Shown: piece by piece, positions 12,259 to 22,998 of the stretch | How positions within the stretch are numbered: the first letter of the stretch is position 1 | Layout of the letters: every line of letters begins with the position of its first letter | NCBI GenBank assembly: GCA_024509875.1 | Contig: JAMPIV010000584.1 | Coordinates: 1,054,001-1,118,000 of the forward strand | From: Oreohelix idahoensis | Lineage: Eukaryota > Mollusca > Gastropoda > Stylommatophora > Oreohelicidae | Length of the DNA stretch: 64,000 bases | Reading direction: 5' to 3' | Made by a program: the position numbers and the translations under genes | Notes under the pieces: generated by a model | What the model was told of the DNA's origin: nothing | The model's database searches: none | Seen by the model: only the letters and a program-made list of their open reading frames with translations

Positions 12259-14154
12259 TGTAGTGGTGTTGATGGTATTGTATGATGGTGATCTTACTAA
12301 ATGTAATTGTATGAGGCCAGCTGTGAAGGCTCCTGAGATAAAATGTAGTTGAGAATTGTCAGAAGGCCTTTCTTGCTACCACTACGACCTCACACTTAAT
12401 TTTTTTTAAATGAATGTGGCTACGTAAAGTGTCTAGGGTTATGATATGTAGTGTGGTGTAATAGGTTATAGATATACCCACAGATATTTAACAAGACTAA
12501 TAATATTTAACAAATATTACAACACACTGAACTAACTCAATAGTGTAAAATTTTTTGATAGAATTATATTACATTTATTTTGTTCTGGATCAATTTTTTA
12601 GGTTGACCAGAACTTAAAAGGATTTAGAGATTATGAAAGAAATGCATGGAATATTATATCATAAATGCAATAGTGTACATATATATGTACTATACTAGTT
12701 AGTTTTATTAAAATGTTCTAGTAGTCATCTACTTGGGAGGATAGTTAATGTTTGTGCTGTTGGGGTGGCCTCATCACACCTGTCTATATTGACTACACAG
12801 TGTCCAGAAAATGGTGGGAATTTTTATGGGGGTATTAGTAACTACAAAGCGTTGGTGAATGTCCAGCAGACCAGAGGCTCACTCATCTTGTAGTTGTAGC
12901 TCTGGTGCTGAAATCAGGTGGTCCCACCTCTCCGTGCTGGCGGGCAATAATGGTGGTCTCTGTCACAAGTACTGCACCGATACACTCGAGTAAAGTCACC
13001 AACTGAATAGACACTGCTTTGTTGACAACAGAAACTCCCAGCTCTGCAATCAAAGTATGGGCCATGTGTCAAAATCTATTCTCTACCCACGTCTGGACAC
13101 AACACTGACACAACAACCACATCATACAGACAGGTCAGATCTCTCTGACCAAACAGCACATTTACCATGGTGGTTTTACATCAGATAGATCCTCCCAGAC
13201 TATAGATTCTGAAAAATATTTATTAGTTTTCTGCCCTAAAAGAGGATAGGTAATATGTTTCATTATTCTCAACACTTGATCTGTCTTGCCTAACCCTTGC
13301 TGGAGTTTATGGTTTATTTTAATTTCAAATTTCCTACACTAAAGTCATTTCAGTCATGCTTCAGTCAAGTATGGATGTTTATCTGTTAGTCTGTCCGTCT
13401 CTACTTGCGTTTCTACAAAAATGTACTTGATTTTTGAACCAACCTTTCTCTCCCCTCCAAATTTTTGTCGTTAAAAGTTATTTTTAGACACAGCCACCAC
13501 AATATCCCGTCTCTTCCATACTAAGTAGATTTGAACACCTGCGTCTCGAGGTCGTGTTTTTTTGTGCAATTAGCGACACTTTTAGATTCAATACAGTCTG
13601 TCGATGATGTGAAAAACACTGTCTTTTGTCATTATCTTCAATATTATCTATCCGTCTGTAAAATTAAGAACATATTAGTTCACTGCTCAGAATGGGCCAT
13701 CCGGCCAGCTAATTTTTATATTCCTAACATTAATATTAAGAAAAAATTACTTTTTAAATTTTGTAATATTTCGAACATCTGCGTTTAGCCGCTGAATTCA
13801 AATCAAGGGCTTGGTATCGCAAAAGCGTCCAATAAATGACTGTGGCGTAACATATCTATGGTCCCTTCTGTCGAGTTGCTTACTTTTTATGTCAACTTGG
13901 GAAACGTGACTTTTCTCCGTTTCCCCCCCAATTGCGTCTCCTTAGCCTTTCTAGTCTCACGCAATCTTTCCAGTCATATTTTTTTCCTTTTTGATCCGCC
14001 GTTCCCCTCCTGTCTAGCAAGTCAATTATTATGGAGGATGATGACCCGCGGTCTAGGCGATCATGTACTATTCGCAGCCTACGCATTATGTTTTTATCCT
14101 TAAATGTTATCTTTGGAAGTATTTTACCGTTGTATCTCTGTCAATTTCACTACA
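12259..14154 (-). repeat. GmrB 3' LTR (1896 bp, internally deleted)
   Basis: Plus-strand ends are TGTAGTGG and CACTACA, an inverted repeat of seven bases. It matches the other LTR almost base for base except for a missing block of about 360 bp near 13310, which the LTR at 18838-21097 retains. A related block is present in the LTR at 31634-33935, so this is a deletion here and not an insertion there. Short ORFs inside are not conserved coding sequence. Confidence 0.93.
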
Positions 14155-14167
14155 CATCTCCCCACTT
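14155..14167 (-). other. GmrB polypurine tract
   Basis: The minus strand reads AAGTGGGGAGATG immediately before the LTR TGTAGTG. It is the same core and position as in GmrA. It serves as the RNase H-resistant primer for plus-strand synthesis. Confidence 0.8.
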
Positions 14168-14241
14168 GAAAACATGCCTATGGCAAGTTCCAAAACCAGC
14201 GATACACATAGGTAAAATTACTCCTCACGTCTGCCACTACT

Positions 14242-16941
14242 CTAATTTTGATCACAGGGGTGCCGACTGAGGAAATCTGCACCGACATTCAATTTGCCTG
14301 GGATATATTGGATACTGAACTGATCAGGTTGAAGCAATAAAGACCACCTCAGCAATCTTGCGTTTTCATGCTTAGCCTGAGATAAAAATACGAGAGGCTG
14401 ATGGTCCGTTTCCACCACAAAAGTCCAACCATACAGATAGATTTGAAACTTCTTTATTGCCCAGATTAATGCTAAACATTCTTTTTCGCTTGTGGAGTAT
14501 CCTTGTTCCGCCTTATTCAATTTGCGGCTTGCATAAGCGACTGGTTTAAGTTCCCCATCAGGTGAAGATGATCTTTGCAACAAAGCCCCTCCGAGTCCTA
14601 CATTACTTGCATCGGTTCTTAAGACAAAGTCCTGTGTCAAATCAGGCAGTTTGAGTATAGGCTTGCTAGTGAGTTTTTCCTTTAACTCTTGGAACGCTAG
14701 TTCACATTGTGCAGTCCAAATAATTTTATCTGGAAGTCCCTTGCGAGTCAGATCAGTCAGAGGAGCACAAATAGCGTTAAAATTTTTGATGTATTTCTGA
14801 TAAAATCCGCATAACGACACAAATGATCGCACGTCCTTTTTTGTTTGCGGCCTAGGTGCTCTCTGCAGTTTTTCCAAATTCTTAGGATCAGGGGTCATAT
14901 TACCCTGATATACAGTGTGTCCCAAGAATTCCAACTCCTTGCATCCAATACAACATTTTGTTGGCCTAGCAGTTAAGTTCGCCTCCCGAAGTCTATCAAA
15001 CAACATCTCCAGAGCTTCAATGTGTTCTTCAAATGTCTCGGTGGCGACGAGAATATCATCCATGAAATTTGTGATACATGGGTTATTCAGGGGATCCAAC
15101 AATTTGCGCATCATCCTTGAAAACACACTCGGAGCATTTTTCAGTCCGAATGGTAGCATATTGAATTCATAATGTCCATCCGAAGTGCTAAAAGCCAAAT
15201 AAGGTCTCACTTCAGGCTTCACTTGGATCTGGTAATAGCCTTTACTAAGATCCACTTTTGAAAAGTATTTTGCCTTGTTCAGTCTGGCAAATAACTGTTT
15301 TGTGTCTGGTAATGGATCCACTTGTCCTTCTGTGACAGCATTCAGTTTCCTGTAATCTATGCACAGTCTGTGTTCCCCAGACGGTTTTCTCAACAATACG
15401 ACACTAGAACTAAAAGATGATTCACTGTGCGAAATAATCCCCTCCTTCAACAAATACTCTATTTCTTCCTTCAATGCCTTCTCCTTCGCGAACGGAATAG
15501 AATAGGCTCTCATACAGATTGGGTTTGAGTCTACCAGTTTCATGTCATACTGTAGCAAATTTGTATGGCCTGGTTTATCTGTTAATACATCTGTATGTTC
15601 CTCCAGAACCAGTTGAACCCTCTCCCTCTGGTTTTTAGTCAGGTGCTTACTGACTTTTACCTGTGCTGCTGTTTCACAAGGATGTAATGGGTATTCATGT
15701 GAGGTGAGTGGTTCCTTTTGCATCTGGGTTGCAATAGCCAAGGTCAATAAGGGGGTGCTTTCCTGGAGTGGTCTGTCCAGATACTTCTTTAACAGGTTTA
15801 CATGATAAACTTTCTCCTTCCCCTTTTTGTCAATTTTATAGTTTGTTCTAGACACCTTCTCTAGAACCGTATATGGACCTTGCCAACCAATTTGTAATTT
15901 ATTCTGGCTTCCGGGTAGTAGAAGCAGCACCTTCTCTCCGACTGCCAGTTCCCTGTCCTTTGCCTTCCTATTAAAATATGCTGCATGTTTCTTCCTGGCT
16001 TGCTTCAAATTATCATTTGCCAGTTTCCATCCAGCTTTCAAACGATTGGTCAGTTCGTTCACATATTGATAAGATGAGGTAACAGTCTCTTCCGCCTTCT
16101 CATCTGTCCAGGTCCTTAATAGGGCTTCTAATGGACCTTTTATTGGCCTCCCAAATAGCAGAGTTGCGGGAGCCATCCCGGTTGAACTATGTGGTACCTC
16201 CCGATACGCAAACAATGCGGCGGGCAGGAATTGATCCCACAGATCCGGTTTTTCGTGTGCCAGCTTTCTCAGGATAGAAATGAGAGTCCCGTTGAACCTC
16301 TCTACCTGGCCGTTCCCTTGTGGATGGTACGGACTACAATGAAAGTGCCTGGCTTGAAATAGCTTAAAAACTTCTTCCGTTAGTTTCCCCTTGAACTGAG
16401 AACCATTATCCGTCAAGATTTGATGCGGGAATCCTAATCGGGTAAATATTGTAAGTAGTGCCTCTGCTACATGTTTTGAATCAATTGAGGGCAGGGCTAC
16501 CGCCTCTCCCCACATAGAACAAGTGTCCACCAGAGTAAGGATGTAACTGTTCCTCCTCTTGGTCCGAGTGAGAGGTCCTACAATATCCACTGCAACCCTC
16601 TCAAAAGGTGTTCCCACTATGGGCATTTCCCCTAGAGTTGCAGGAGCAGTCCAGTGCTTTGGAGCTACCCTTTGACATTCTGGGCAGGATTTGACATATC
16701 TTTTTATATCCTCCGTTATCCCTGGCCAGAAGTAATGACAAGCTATACGCTGTCCTGTGGCGCTGATCCCCATGTGACCACTGAAGGGAATCGCATGCCC
16801 GAGTTCCATCACTTTATCTCTATATGAAGTGGGAAGAACCAGCTGGTTATGACCATTTGTTCCAGTTCCGGCCTTCCTGTATAAGAGTTTGTTCTTCATG
16901 AAATATTCCCCCTTGCTCGGAGGTGTGTGGCATTTGGGCAA
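14242..16941 (-). CDS. pol: GmrB pol: integrase - RT - RNase H polyprotein
   Basis: An 899-codon open frame. Integrase comes first: zinc-binding H49, H56, C86, C89; catalytic D119, D178 and E214, with exactly 35 residues between the last two; a GPY/F module at about 352-361. RT follows, about residues 470-680, with VDLSKGYYQI (D564), LPFGLKNAPS and FMDDIL (D628, D629). RNase H is last, with D777 (RTDAS), the STSEKE glutamate near 819-821 and D846 (TDHQPL). The frame ends with GADFLSRHPCDQN. All catalytic residues are present, so this part could in principle be active. The first Met is not a genuine start: upstream the frame is continuous with gag-protease in GmrA, and here it is offset by one extra base in a T run near 16950 (plus strand). 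Confidence 0.95.
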   Translation of the reverse strand: MPKCHTPPSKGEYFMKNKLLYRKAGTGTNGHNQLVLPTSYRDKVMELGHAIPFSGHMGISATGQRIACHYFWPGITEDIKRYVKSCPECQRVAPKHWTAPATLGEMPIVGTPFERVAVDIVGPLTRTKRRNSYILTLVDTCSMWGEAVALPSIDSKHVAEALLTIFTRLGFPHQILTDNGSQFKGKLTEEVFKLFQARHFHCSPYHPQGNGQVERFNGTLISILRKLAHEKPDLWDQFLPAALFAYREVPHSSTGMAPATLLFGRPIKGPLEALLRTWTDEKAEETVTSSYQYVNELTNRLKAGWKLANDNLKQARKKHAAYFNRKAKDRELAVGEKVLLLLPGSQNKLQIGWQGPYTVLEKVSRTNYKIDKKGKEKVYHVNLLKKYLDRPLQESTPLLTLAIATQMQKEPLTSHEYPLHPCETAAQVKVSKHLTKNQRERVQLVLEEHTDVLTDKPGHTNLLQYDMKLVDSNPICMRAYSIPFAKEKALKEEIEYLLKEGIISHSESSFSSSVVLLRKPSGEHRLCIDYRKLNAVTEGQVDPLPDTKQLFARLNKAKYFSKVDLSKGYYQIQVKPEVRPYLAFSTSDGHYEFNMLPFGLKNAPSVFSRMMRKLLDPLNNPCITNFMDDILVATETFEEHIEALEMLFDRLREANLTARPTKCCIGCKELEFLGHTVYQGNMTPDPKNLEKLQRAPRPQTKKDVRSFVSLCGFYQKYIKNFNAICAPLTDLTRKGLPDKIIWTAQCELAFQELKEKLTSKPILKLPDLTQDFVLRTDASNVGLGGALLQRSSSPDGELKPVAYASRKLNKAEQGYSTSEKECLALIWAIKKFQIYLYGWTFVVETDHQPLVFLSQAKHENARLLRWSLLLQPDQFSIQYIPGKLNVGADFLSRHPCDQN

Positions 16942-18058
16942 TTTTTTTAAAACATGGCTTGAGTGTCCTATCCTCAGCCTGCGCCTTCCTCATCTCCTCT
17001 GGATGAGCATTTATAGGTTCACCTTCTTCCTCCTTCTTCTGTGACCTGGTCTGCACTGTCGCCATGATCACAGGTTTTTCGGGGTTCCCCAAGAAGACGT
17101 ATCTACACCCCAATATCAGAGGGTAGATTGGTTCATCTATCACTGCTGCTCTGATTTCTCCTTCCACATAGCGAGTTTTCACCGTTATCCTTGCGATGGG
17201 AAGTGTCATGAGTGGTATGTCCTTAGTCGCCCCTTGTATTTCCACTGTTTCTGTGGTATACTGACTTGGGTCCACTAGGCTAGACTTCACAACTGAATCA
17301 TAATCCAAACCTGTATCATAAAGGCACCTTATGGTGACCCCATTACAAATAACATCCTCACAAACTGGGGGGTGATAAGGTTCCTGTTGTCCCTTAGGAT
17401 TAACCTTTAATCTTTGCGTCCCCGACTTCATTGCAGCAATGTTTGAAGGTTTCCTTCTACAAAATTCGGTGTTATGGTTATCCTTCTTGCACCATTTACA
17501 CCATCTTTTTCCTTGGTTCAACGGTTTTCTTTCATTGAACTTTTGGTCATTGAACTGTGAGTTTCTGTCGCGATAGTCATTTCTTGGCCGCTCAAAGTTT
17601 GTCCTACCTTTATTTCCCTGCTCTCTATTATCAAATTTATTAAATTGCTGTGGAGCTTTAAAATTGTCTATGTGCTTCTTTTTAGCACCACTTACCTCTG
17701 CCTGGGCTGCCTGATACCTCTCAGCAACATTTAAAATTTCCCCCAACTTCTCTGCACCTTGTTCCATGAGAAATTTTCTCATGTCTGGAGCCATGGACTC
17801 TCTCAATTGCTCAATCATGATCATTTCTTTAAGATCTTGGGTCTTCCCCAGAGCCGTCCATTTCTCCAAATAGGTTTCTAGTCTAGCAGAGAATTGGTGG
17901 TATGTCTCCCCAGACAACAGTTTGGCATTTCTAAATTTCTTACGATAAAATTCACCATTCTTCTCGTACCTTAATAACAAAGCCTGCTTTAACATGTCAT
18001 AATTGTCTTGGTCTTCCCTGTTCATTTTGGCAAATACTTCATAAGAAGTACCCCTCAA
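16847..18058 (-). pseudogene. gag: GmrB gag C-terminal half and protease
   Basis: Frame of 403 codons. Residues 20-115 form the SCAN-like capsid region (YDMLKQALLLRYEKNGEFY, ETYHQFSARLETYLEKW, then an IEQLRESM...MRKFLMEQ helix). The CCHC knuckle is C187, C190, H195, C200. The retropepsin lies at about 232-325, with catalytic D248 in LYDTGLD and the later ILG strand. The true N-terminus is in the neighbouring frame at 18073-18570: two extra bases in a CT run near 18090 cause the break. The downstream end is garbled by a 1-nt insertion near 16950 after LKPCFKK, where GmrA reads straight into integrase. Confidence 0.9.
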
Positions 18059-18072
18059 TCCCTGTGATAGCT

Positions 18073-18570
18073 TTAAACTCCACCTCTCTCTCTCTCTAAC
18101 CCATATGTAGTAGCTAATAACTCAAAACGTCCTAGGTACCCCTCTATGTCATCGTCTTTTTCAACAAAATGGTCTAAATGAAACCCCATAGCTGAGTTTG
18201 AGGCTCCCAGACTGGGCGTAGCATCCGAGGCAAAAGGGCTGGCATCATTTTCAGGAGCCTGGCCTTGTAATTCCAGCTCCCTTAGTCGTAATTCGTGCTC
18301 CCTTTGCAACCTTCTATCTTCTGCCTCCCTTTGCTGTCGTTTTTCTTCTGCCTCAATTTGCAGCCTCTTAGTCTCAGCCTCTAACTTCTTCTCTTCAACC
18401 AACCTGTCAGACTCCAATTTTCTTTCAGCCTCTTTTTCTAATCTCCTTTCTTCCCGTTCAATATATTTATCACATTCAGCCGTTACGTATTGAATTAAAA
18501 TTTGACCATCCATTCCCATCTCCTTCGCGGTGAGCACAGCAGCTGATCTAAATTTTGCCAGCTCCGCCAT
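18073..18570 (-). pseudogene. gag: GmrB gag N-terminal half
   Basis: I place the start at the ATG at 18570-18568 (MAELAKFRSAAV) because GmrC begins with the matching MADLAKFRSAAV at 41218. Upstream Met codons fall in the leader. After about 45 residues comes a highly charged Glu/Arg/Lys helix (heptad-like repeats such as EEKRQQREAEDRR) of about 80 residues, a small-residue linker, then FHLDHFVEKDDD, the start of the capsid. The helix probably mediates Gag assembly or is a single alpha-helix spacer; that role is inference. The frame is lost after LERER. Confidence 0.88.
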
Positions 18571-18814
18571 ACTTTTTAGACAATATAATAATATACAAGA
18601 TAAATCTCTAACCAGTAAATACACTAAGTACTTCTTATGACTATAGTCTAACCAATTCTAACTAACCAGTTAACTAATCAATTATTACTGGCTGTGAAGA
18701 TTCACCAACTTTTATCTGCAGGGACACTTTTAATTTTAAAGGGAATTTTACAATTTATTTCCCTACTTTTATTTCTCCCACCAGGAGATCCTAATATTAC
18801 TGTTGGGCTAATTA

Positions 18815-18832
18815 TCCCTGGACAAGACCCCA
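18815..18832 (-). other. GmrB primer-binding site (candidate)
   Basis: Reading the minus strand away from the 5' LTR, five bases (TAAAT) are followed by TGGGGTCTTGTCC. TGG is complementary to a tRNA CCA end. GmrC has the same five-base spacing and a similar sequence (TGGTCTCCTGTTCC). The tRNA species is not identified. Confidence 0.55.
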
Positions 18833-18837
18833 ATTTA

Positions 18838-21097
18838 TGTAGTGGTGTTGATGGTATTGTATGATGGTGATCTTACTAAATGTAATTGTATGAGGCCAGC
18901 TGTGAAGGCTCCTGAGATAAAATGTAGTTGAGAATTGTCAGAAGGCCTTTCTTGCTACCACTACGACCTCACACTTAATTTTTTTTTTATGAATGTGGCT
19001 ACGTAAAGTGTCTAGGGTTATGATATGTAGTGTGGTGTAATAGGTTATAGATATACCCACAGATATTTAACAAGACTAATAATATTTAACAAATATTACA
19101 ACACACTGAACTAACTCAATAGTGTAAAATTTTTTGATAGAATTATATTACATTTATTTTGTTCTGGATCAATTTTTTAGGTTGACCAGAACTTAAAAGG
19201 ATTTAGAGATTATGAAAGAAATGCATGGAATATTATATCATAAATGCAATAGTGTACATATATATGTACTATACTAGTTAGTTTTATTAAAATGTTCTAG
19301 TAGTCATCTACTTGGGAGGATAGTTAATGTTTGTGCTGTTGGGGTGGCCTCATCACACCTGTCTATATTGACTACACAGTTTCCAGAAAATGGTGGGAAT
19401 TTTTATGGGGGTATTAGTAACTACAAAGCGTTGGTGAATGTCCAGCAGACCAGAGGCTCACTCATCTTGTAGTTGTAGCTCTGGTGCTGAAATCAGGTGG
19501 TCCCACCTCTCCGTGCTGGCGGGCAATAATGGTGGGCTCTGTCACAAGTACTGCACCGATACACTCGAGTAAAGTCACCAACTGAATAGACACTGCTTTG
19601 TTGACAACAGAAACTCCCAGCTCTGCAATCAAAGTATGGGCCATGTGTCAAAATCTATTCTCTACCCACGTCTGGACACAACACTGACACAACAACCACA
19701 TCATACAGACAGGTCAGATCTCTCTGACCAAACAGCACATTTACCATGGTGGTTTTACATCAGATAGATCCTCCCAGACTATAGATTCTGAAAAATATTT
19801 ATTAGTTTTCTGCCCTAAAAGAGGATAGGTAATATGTTTCATTATTCTCAACACTTGATCTGTCTTGCCTAACCCTTGCTGGAGTTTATGTATATTGTTG
19901 GTCCCTAGACCCTGACTAGGGCGGGGGGTCTAGAGCAAATCCCTACTTGTTTGTAAGGCTAGATTTCGATATGGCAGTATCAAATCACTCAAACATGAAA
20001 CAATATTCAAAATATATAAGGAAATAATTTCAATCTTACCAGATTATGAATAAATAACACAGAATTGCTAGCAAAACTCAGCTGAGCTGCTGGCTATAGT
20101 ATGGCGTCCCTAAACTTCTTTCACTTTCTTTCATATGGAAATCACCACACTTTAAAATCTGTGTCTATCACTGAACAACTATTGAGAAATGACCCCAAAT
20201 CCGCGTCTAAGCGCCGACAATATGCTTGTCTGTGGCCAATCACTGCCTAGGTTTTTTTGAATTTCAAATTTCCTACACTAAAGTCATTTCAGTCATGCTT
20301 CAGTCAAGTATGGATGTTTATCTGTTAGTCTGTCCGTCTCTACTTGCGTTTCTACAAAAATGTACTTGATTTTTTAACCAACCTTTCTCTCCCCTCCAAA
20401 TTTTTGTCGTTAAAAGTTATTTTTAGACACAGCCACCACAATATCCCGTCTCTTCCATACTAAGTAGATTTGAACACCTGCGTCTCGAGGTCGTGTTTTT
20501 TTGTGCAATTAGCGACACTTTTAGATTCAATACAGTCTGTCGATGATGTGAACAACACTGTCTTTTGTCATTATCTTCAATATTATCTATCCGTCTGTAA
20601 ATTTAAGAACATATTAGTTCACTGCTCAGAATGGGCCATCCGGCCAGCTAATTTTTATATTCCTAACATTAATATTAAGAAAAAATTACTTTTTAAATTT
20701 TGTAATATTTCGAACATCTGCGTTTAGCCGCTGAATTCAAATCAAGGGCTTGGTATCGCAAAAGCGTCCAATAAATGACTGTGGCGTAACATATCTATGG
20801 TCCCTTCTGTCGAGTTGCTTACTTTTTATGTCAACTTGGGAAACGTGACTTTTCTCCGTTTCCCCCCCCCCAATTGCGTCTCCTTAGCCTTTCTAGTCTC
20901 ACGCAATCTTTCCAGTCATATTTTTTTCCTTTTTTGATCCGCCGTTCCCCTCCTGTCTAGCAAGTCAATTATTATGGAGGATGATGACCCGCGGTCTAGG
21001 CGATCATGTACTATTCGCAGCCTACGCATTATGTTTCTATCCTTAAATGTTATCTTTGGAAGTATTTTACCGTTGTATCTCTGTCAATTTCACTACA
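18838..21097 (-). repeat. GmrB 5' LTR (2260 bp)
   Basis: Full-length partner of 12259-14154 with the same TGTAGTGG/CACTACA ends. It contains the block near 19890-20255 that is missing from the other LTR. As the upstream LTR of a minus-strand element it should carry the promoter, but I could not identify a convincing TATA box or start site. Confidence 0.93.
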
Positions 21098-21190
21098 ATA
21101 GGATAATCTGGCGCTCTCTCCTCCAAACCTCTATACCTCACGGTAGAAGGGGAACGACTAAGTAAGTAAATAAGTAAGCTATTGCTTGCT

Positions 21191-21897
21191 CTGTTGTACT
21201 TCTATCTTCTTAACATTCGAGTGTTAGTGTGATTACTTGGTGTATCTCTAGAAGAGACTGACCTAACCGCCAAGGGTAATAATTTCTACCAAATGTCTAT
21301 TGTTTCACACTTCTCAATGGCTAGTTGCGGCCTATAGTTCTTCTCATTATTCTAACGGTTTATCTAATTGTCGAGATTCGACATACCTGGTCGTCTTCAG
21401 AAGGTGTACATTTTCTTCAATATGGGAACACTGTTTCTGGTCCTCAGAAATACTCATGAAATAAACTGACATGTATGAATGTGACATATGGGCGGTCGAG
21501 CGTCTAAGTGAGTAGTTACGTCTTTTCTGTCAACACAGAAGCAAGCAAGACTAATGGCCTTCTTACGCGATGGTAACTCACGACTGTGCCCGTCACCTAT
21601 AAAATAAATACTGGCTTACACACTTGGGATCCATATTTCTCAACTTACGCTTAACGCGTCTGTATCTGAACTGCTCAAACCTAGAACCCCGATTTACCAT
21701 TATAATTATTTTCGATGTTTCTAGATCAGACTTTGTCACGAACAGTTCACTCGCTTCTACAAAATCCAGTGCAAAACTTACTTTGTTCGTATTACCCGAA
21801 AAACCAAACTGACTTTATCCCTCAAGGGACGCAATTATAAATTATCGCCCTTTGCTTCCAAATCCTCAAGTCATAGTTTTATCGTCCTCTAACGCAA
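21191..21897. other. Unassigned spacer with a dispersed 70-bp repeat
   Basis: No coding feature is recognised. The stretch 21821-21890 (CTCAAGGG...TCATAGT) has a diverged copy at 23066-23134, on the other side of LINE-W. See findings. Confidence 0.45.
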
Positions 21898-22998
21898 AAG
21901 TATGTACATGTGCTTCATTGACTATAAGAAGGCTTTTGACAGAGTCCATCATGAGAAAATAATTGAATGCCTCGAAGACATAGGTATTGATGGAAAAGAT
22001 ATAAGAATACCCAGTAACCTTTATTGGGAGCAAACTGCCACAGTAAGATCTGGAAGGAATTATTCACCATACAAAGACATAAAAAGAGCTGTCCGACAAG
22101 GTTGTGTGCTGTCCCCCTGCCTATTTAATCTATACACCGAAACAATTTTCAAAAAGATACAGGAAATACCAGGACTGAACATCAGTGGAAGGTCAATAAA
22201 CAACCTTAGATATGCAGATGATACCGTTTTCTTAGCTGAAAGCGAACAGGAGTTACAAGAACTAGTGAAGCAAATGAACAGTATAAGTCATGAATATGGA
22301 TTGGACATTAATATCGAGAAAACAAAAACTATGATAATTAGCCCACATTAAAGATAAGCATAAATGGGAAAATCCTGGAACAAGGCAAGAGCTACGTATA
22401 TCTTGGTCATATAATAACAGAAGATGGCAGATGTGAAACAGAAATCAAGAAGAGAATAGGAATGACCAAAAGCTACATTCAACAACATGAAACATACACT
22501 GACATCTAAAAAGTTATCTCACAAATTAAAACTGAGAATCATAAAGTGTTATATATATTCTGCATTACTGTATGGTGTAGAAACATGGACGATGAATAAG
22601 CAATTGGAAGAAAGATTGAGGCTCTTGAAATGTGGATATATAGAAGAATGGGGCGCATCTCATGGAAAGAGAAGAAAACAAATAAGGAGGTCCTAGAAAA
22701 TCTAGGTATGAAAAGAGAACTAATGAGGGAGAACAAAGTTCAGCAGCTAAAATACTTTGGCCACATAAAAAGGCATAACACCTTGCAGAAGACCATGATA
22801 GAAGGGAGAGTTGAAGGCAAACGTGCAAGGGGAAGACATTGCTGTAATTGGGAAGATACATCAAGAGATGGACAGGAAAAAGTCTATCAGAGTGCACCAC
22901 CAAGACAAGAGACAGAAGACGTTGGAGATCCATTACAGCCAATCTTCGTTGTGGAGATGGCAGCTGATGAACGCACACTCCAAGCCCGCTAAATCAGC
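21898..22998 (+). pseudogene. LINE-W reverse transcriptase (5'-truncated, frameshifted)
   Basis: Begins at RT motif A (FIDYKKAFDRVHHEKI) and continues with AVRQGCVLSPCLFNLYTE, the catalytic box LRYADDTVFLAESE and EKTKTMIIS. A change of frame follows (YVYLGHIITEDGRCETEI), then LLYGVETWTMNK, WIYRRMGRISW, LKYFGHIKRH and a C-terminal tail near 22990 resembling the usual RWTGKS...RDRRRWRS ending in yet another frame. It is distinct from LINE-X, -Y and -Z in sequence. At least three frame changes make it non-functional. No endonuclease remains. Confidence 0.85.

Larger units (their letters stand above)
12259..21097 (-). mobile_element. GmrB: near-complete Ty3/gypsy-class retrotransposon with copia-like domain order
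   Basis: An 8.84-kb element with two LTRs (12259-14154 and 18838-21097), a polypurine tract, a primer-binding site, gag and pol. It is bounded by the 5-bp target duplication ATAGG (12254-12258 and 21098-21102) inside LINE-X. Domain order on the minus strand is Gag helix, SCAN-like capsid, zinc knuckle, protease, integrase, RT, RNase H. In classical Ty3/gypsy elements integrase comes last, so this is the Gmr1-like arrangement. Two small frameshifts (near 18090 and 16950) interrupt gag-pol, while the integrase-RT-RNase H frame is open. The LTRs differ by roughly eight or nine substitutions by eye over the shared 1.9 kb, so the insertion is young. Confidence 0.95.
11242..21177 (+). mobile_element. 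LINE-X copy, 5'-truncated, split by GmrB
   Basis: The copy is bounded by the 13-bp direct repeat GCTATTGCTTGCT (11229-11241 and 21178-21190). It begins inside the RT and ends with a short AAGTAAGTAA-like tail. The body is in two pieces, 11242-12258 and 21098-21177. GmrB (12259-21097) sits between them, with ATAGG duplicated on both sides. The 3' piece encodes the same PHGRRGTTK end as the LINE-X copy at 58277-58810, which confirms the join. Confidence 0.9.

Noticed and set aside
13531..13788. 85-codon ORF repeated at 20470-20727
   Set aside because: Repeated only because it lies in the two GmrB LTRs; no domain or coding signature.
16847..16941. Programmed frameshift between gag-protease and integrase in GmrB
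   Set aside because: GmrA reads through the same place in one frame, and GmrB has one extra base in a T run, so this is a mutation and not a conserved recoding site.
22565..22978. 137-codon minus-strand ORF
   Set aside because: Antisense of the LINE-W thumb and C-terminal region.
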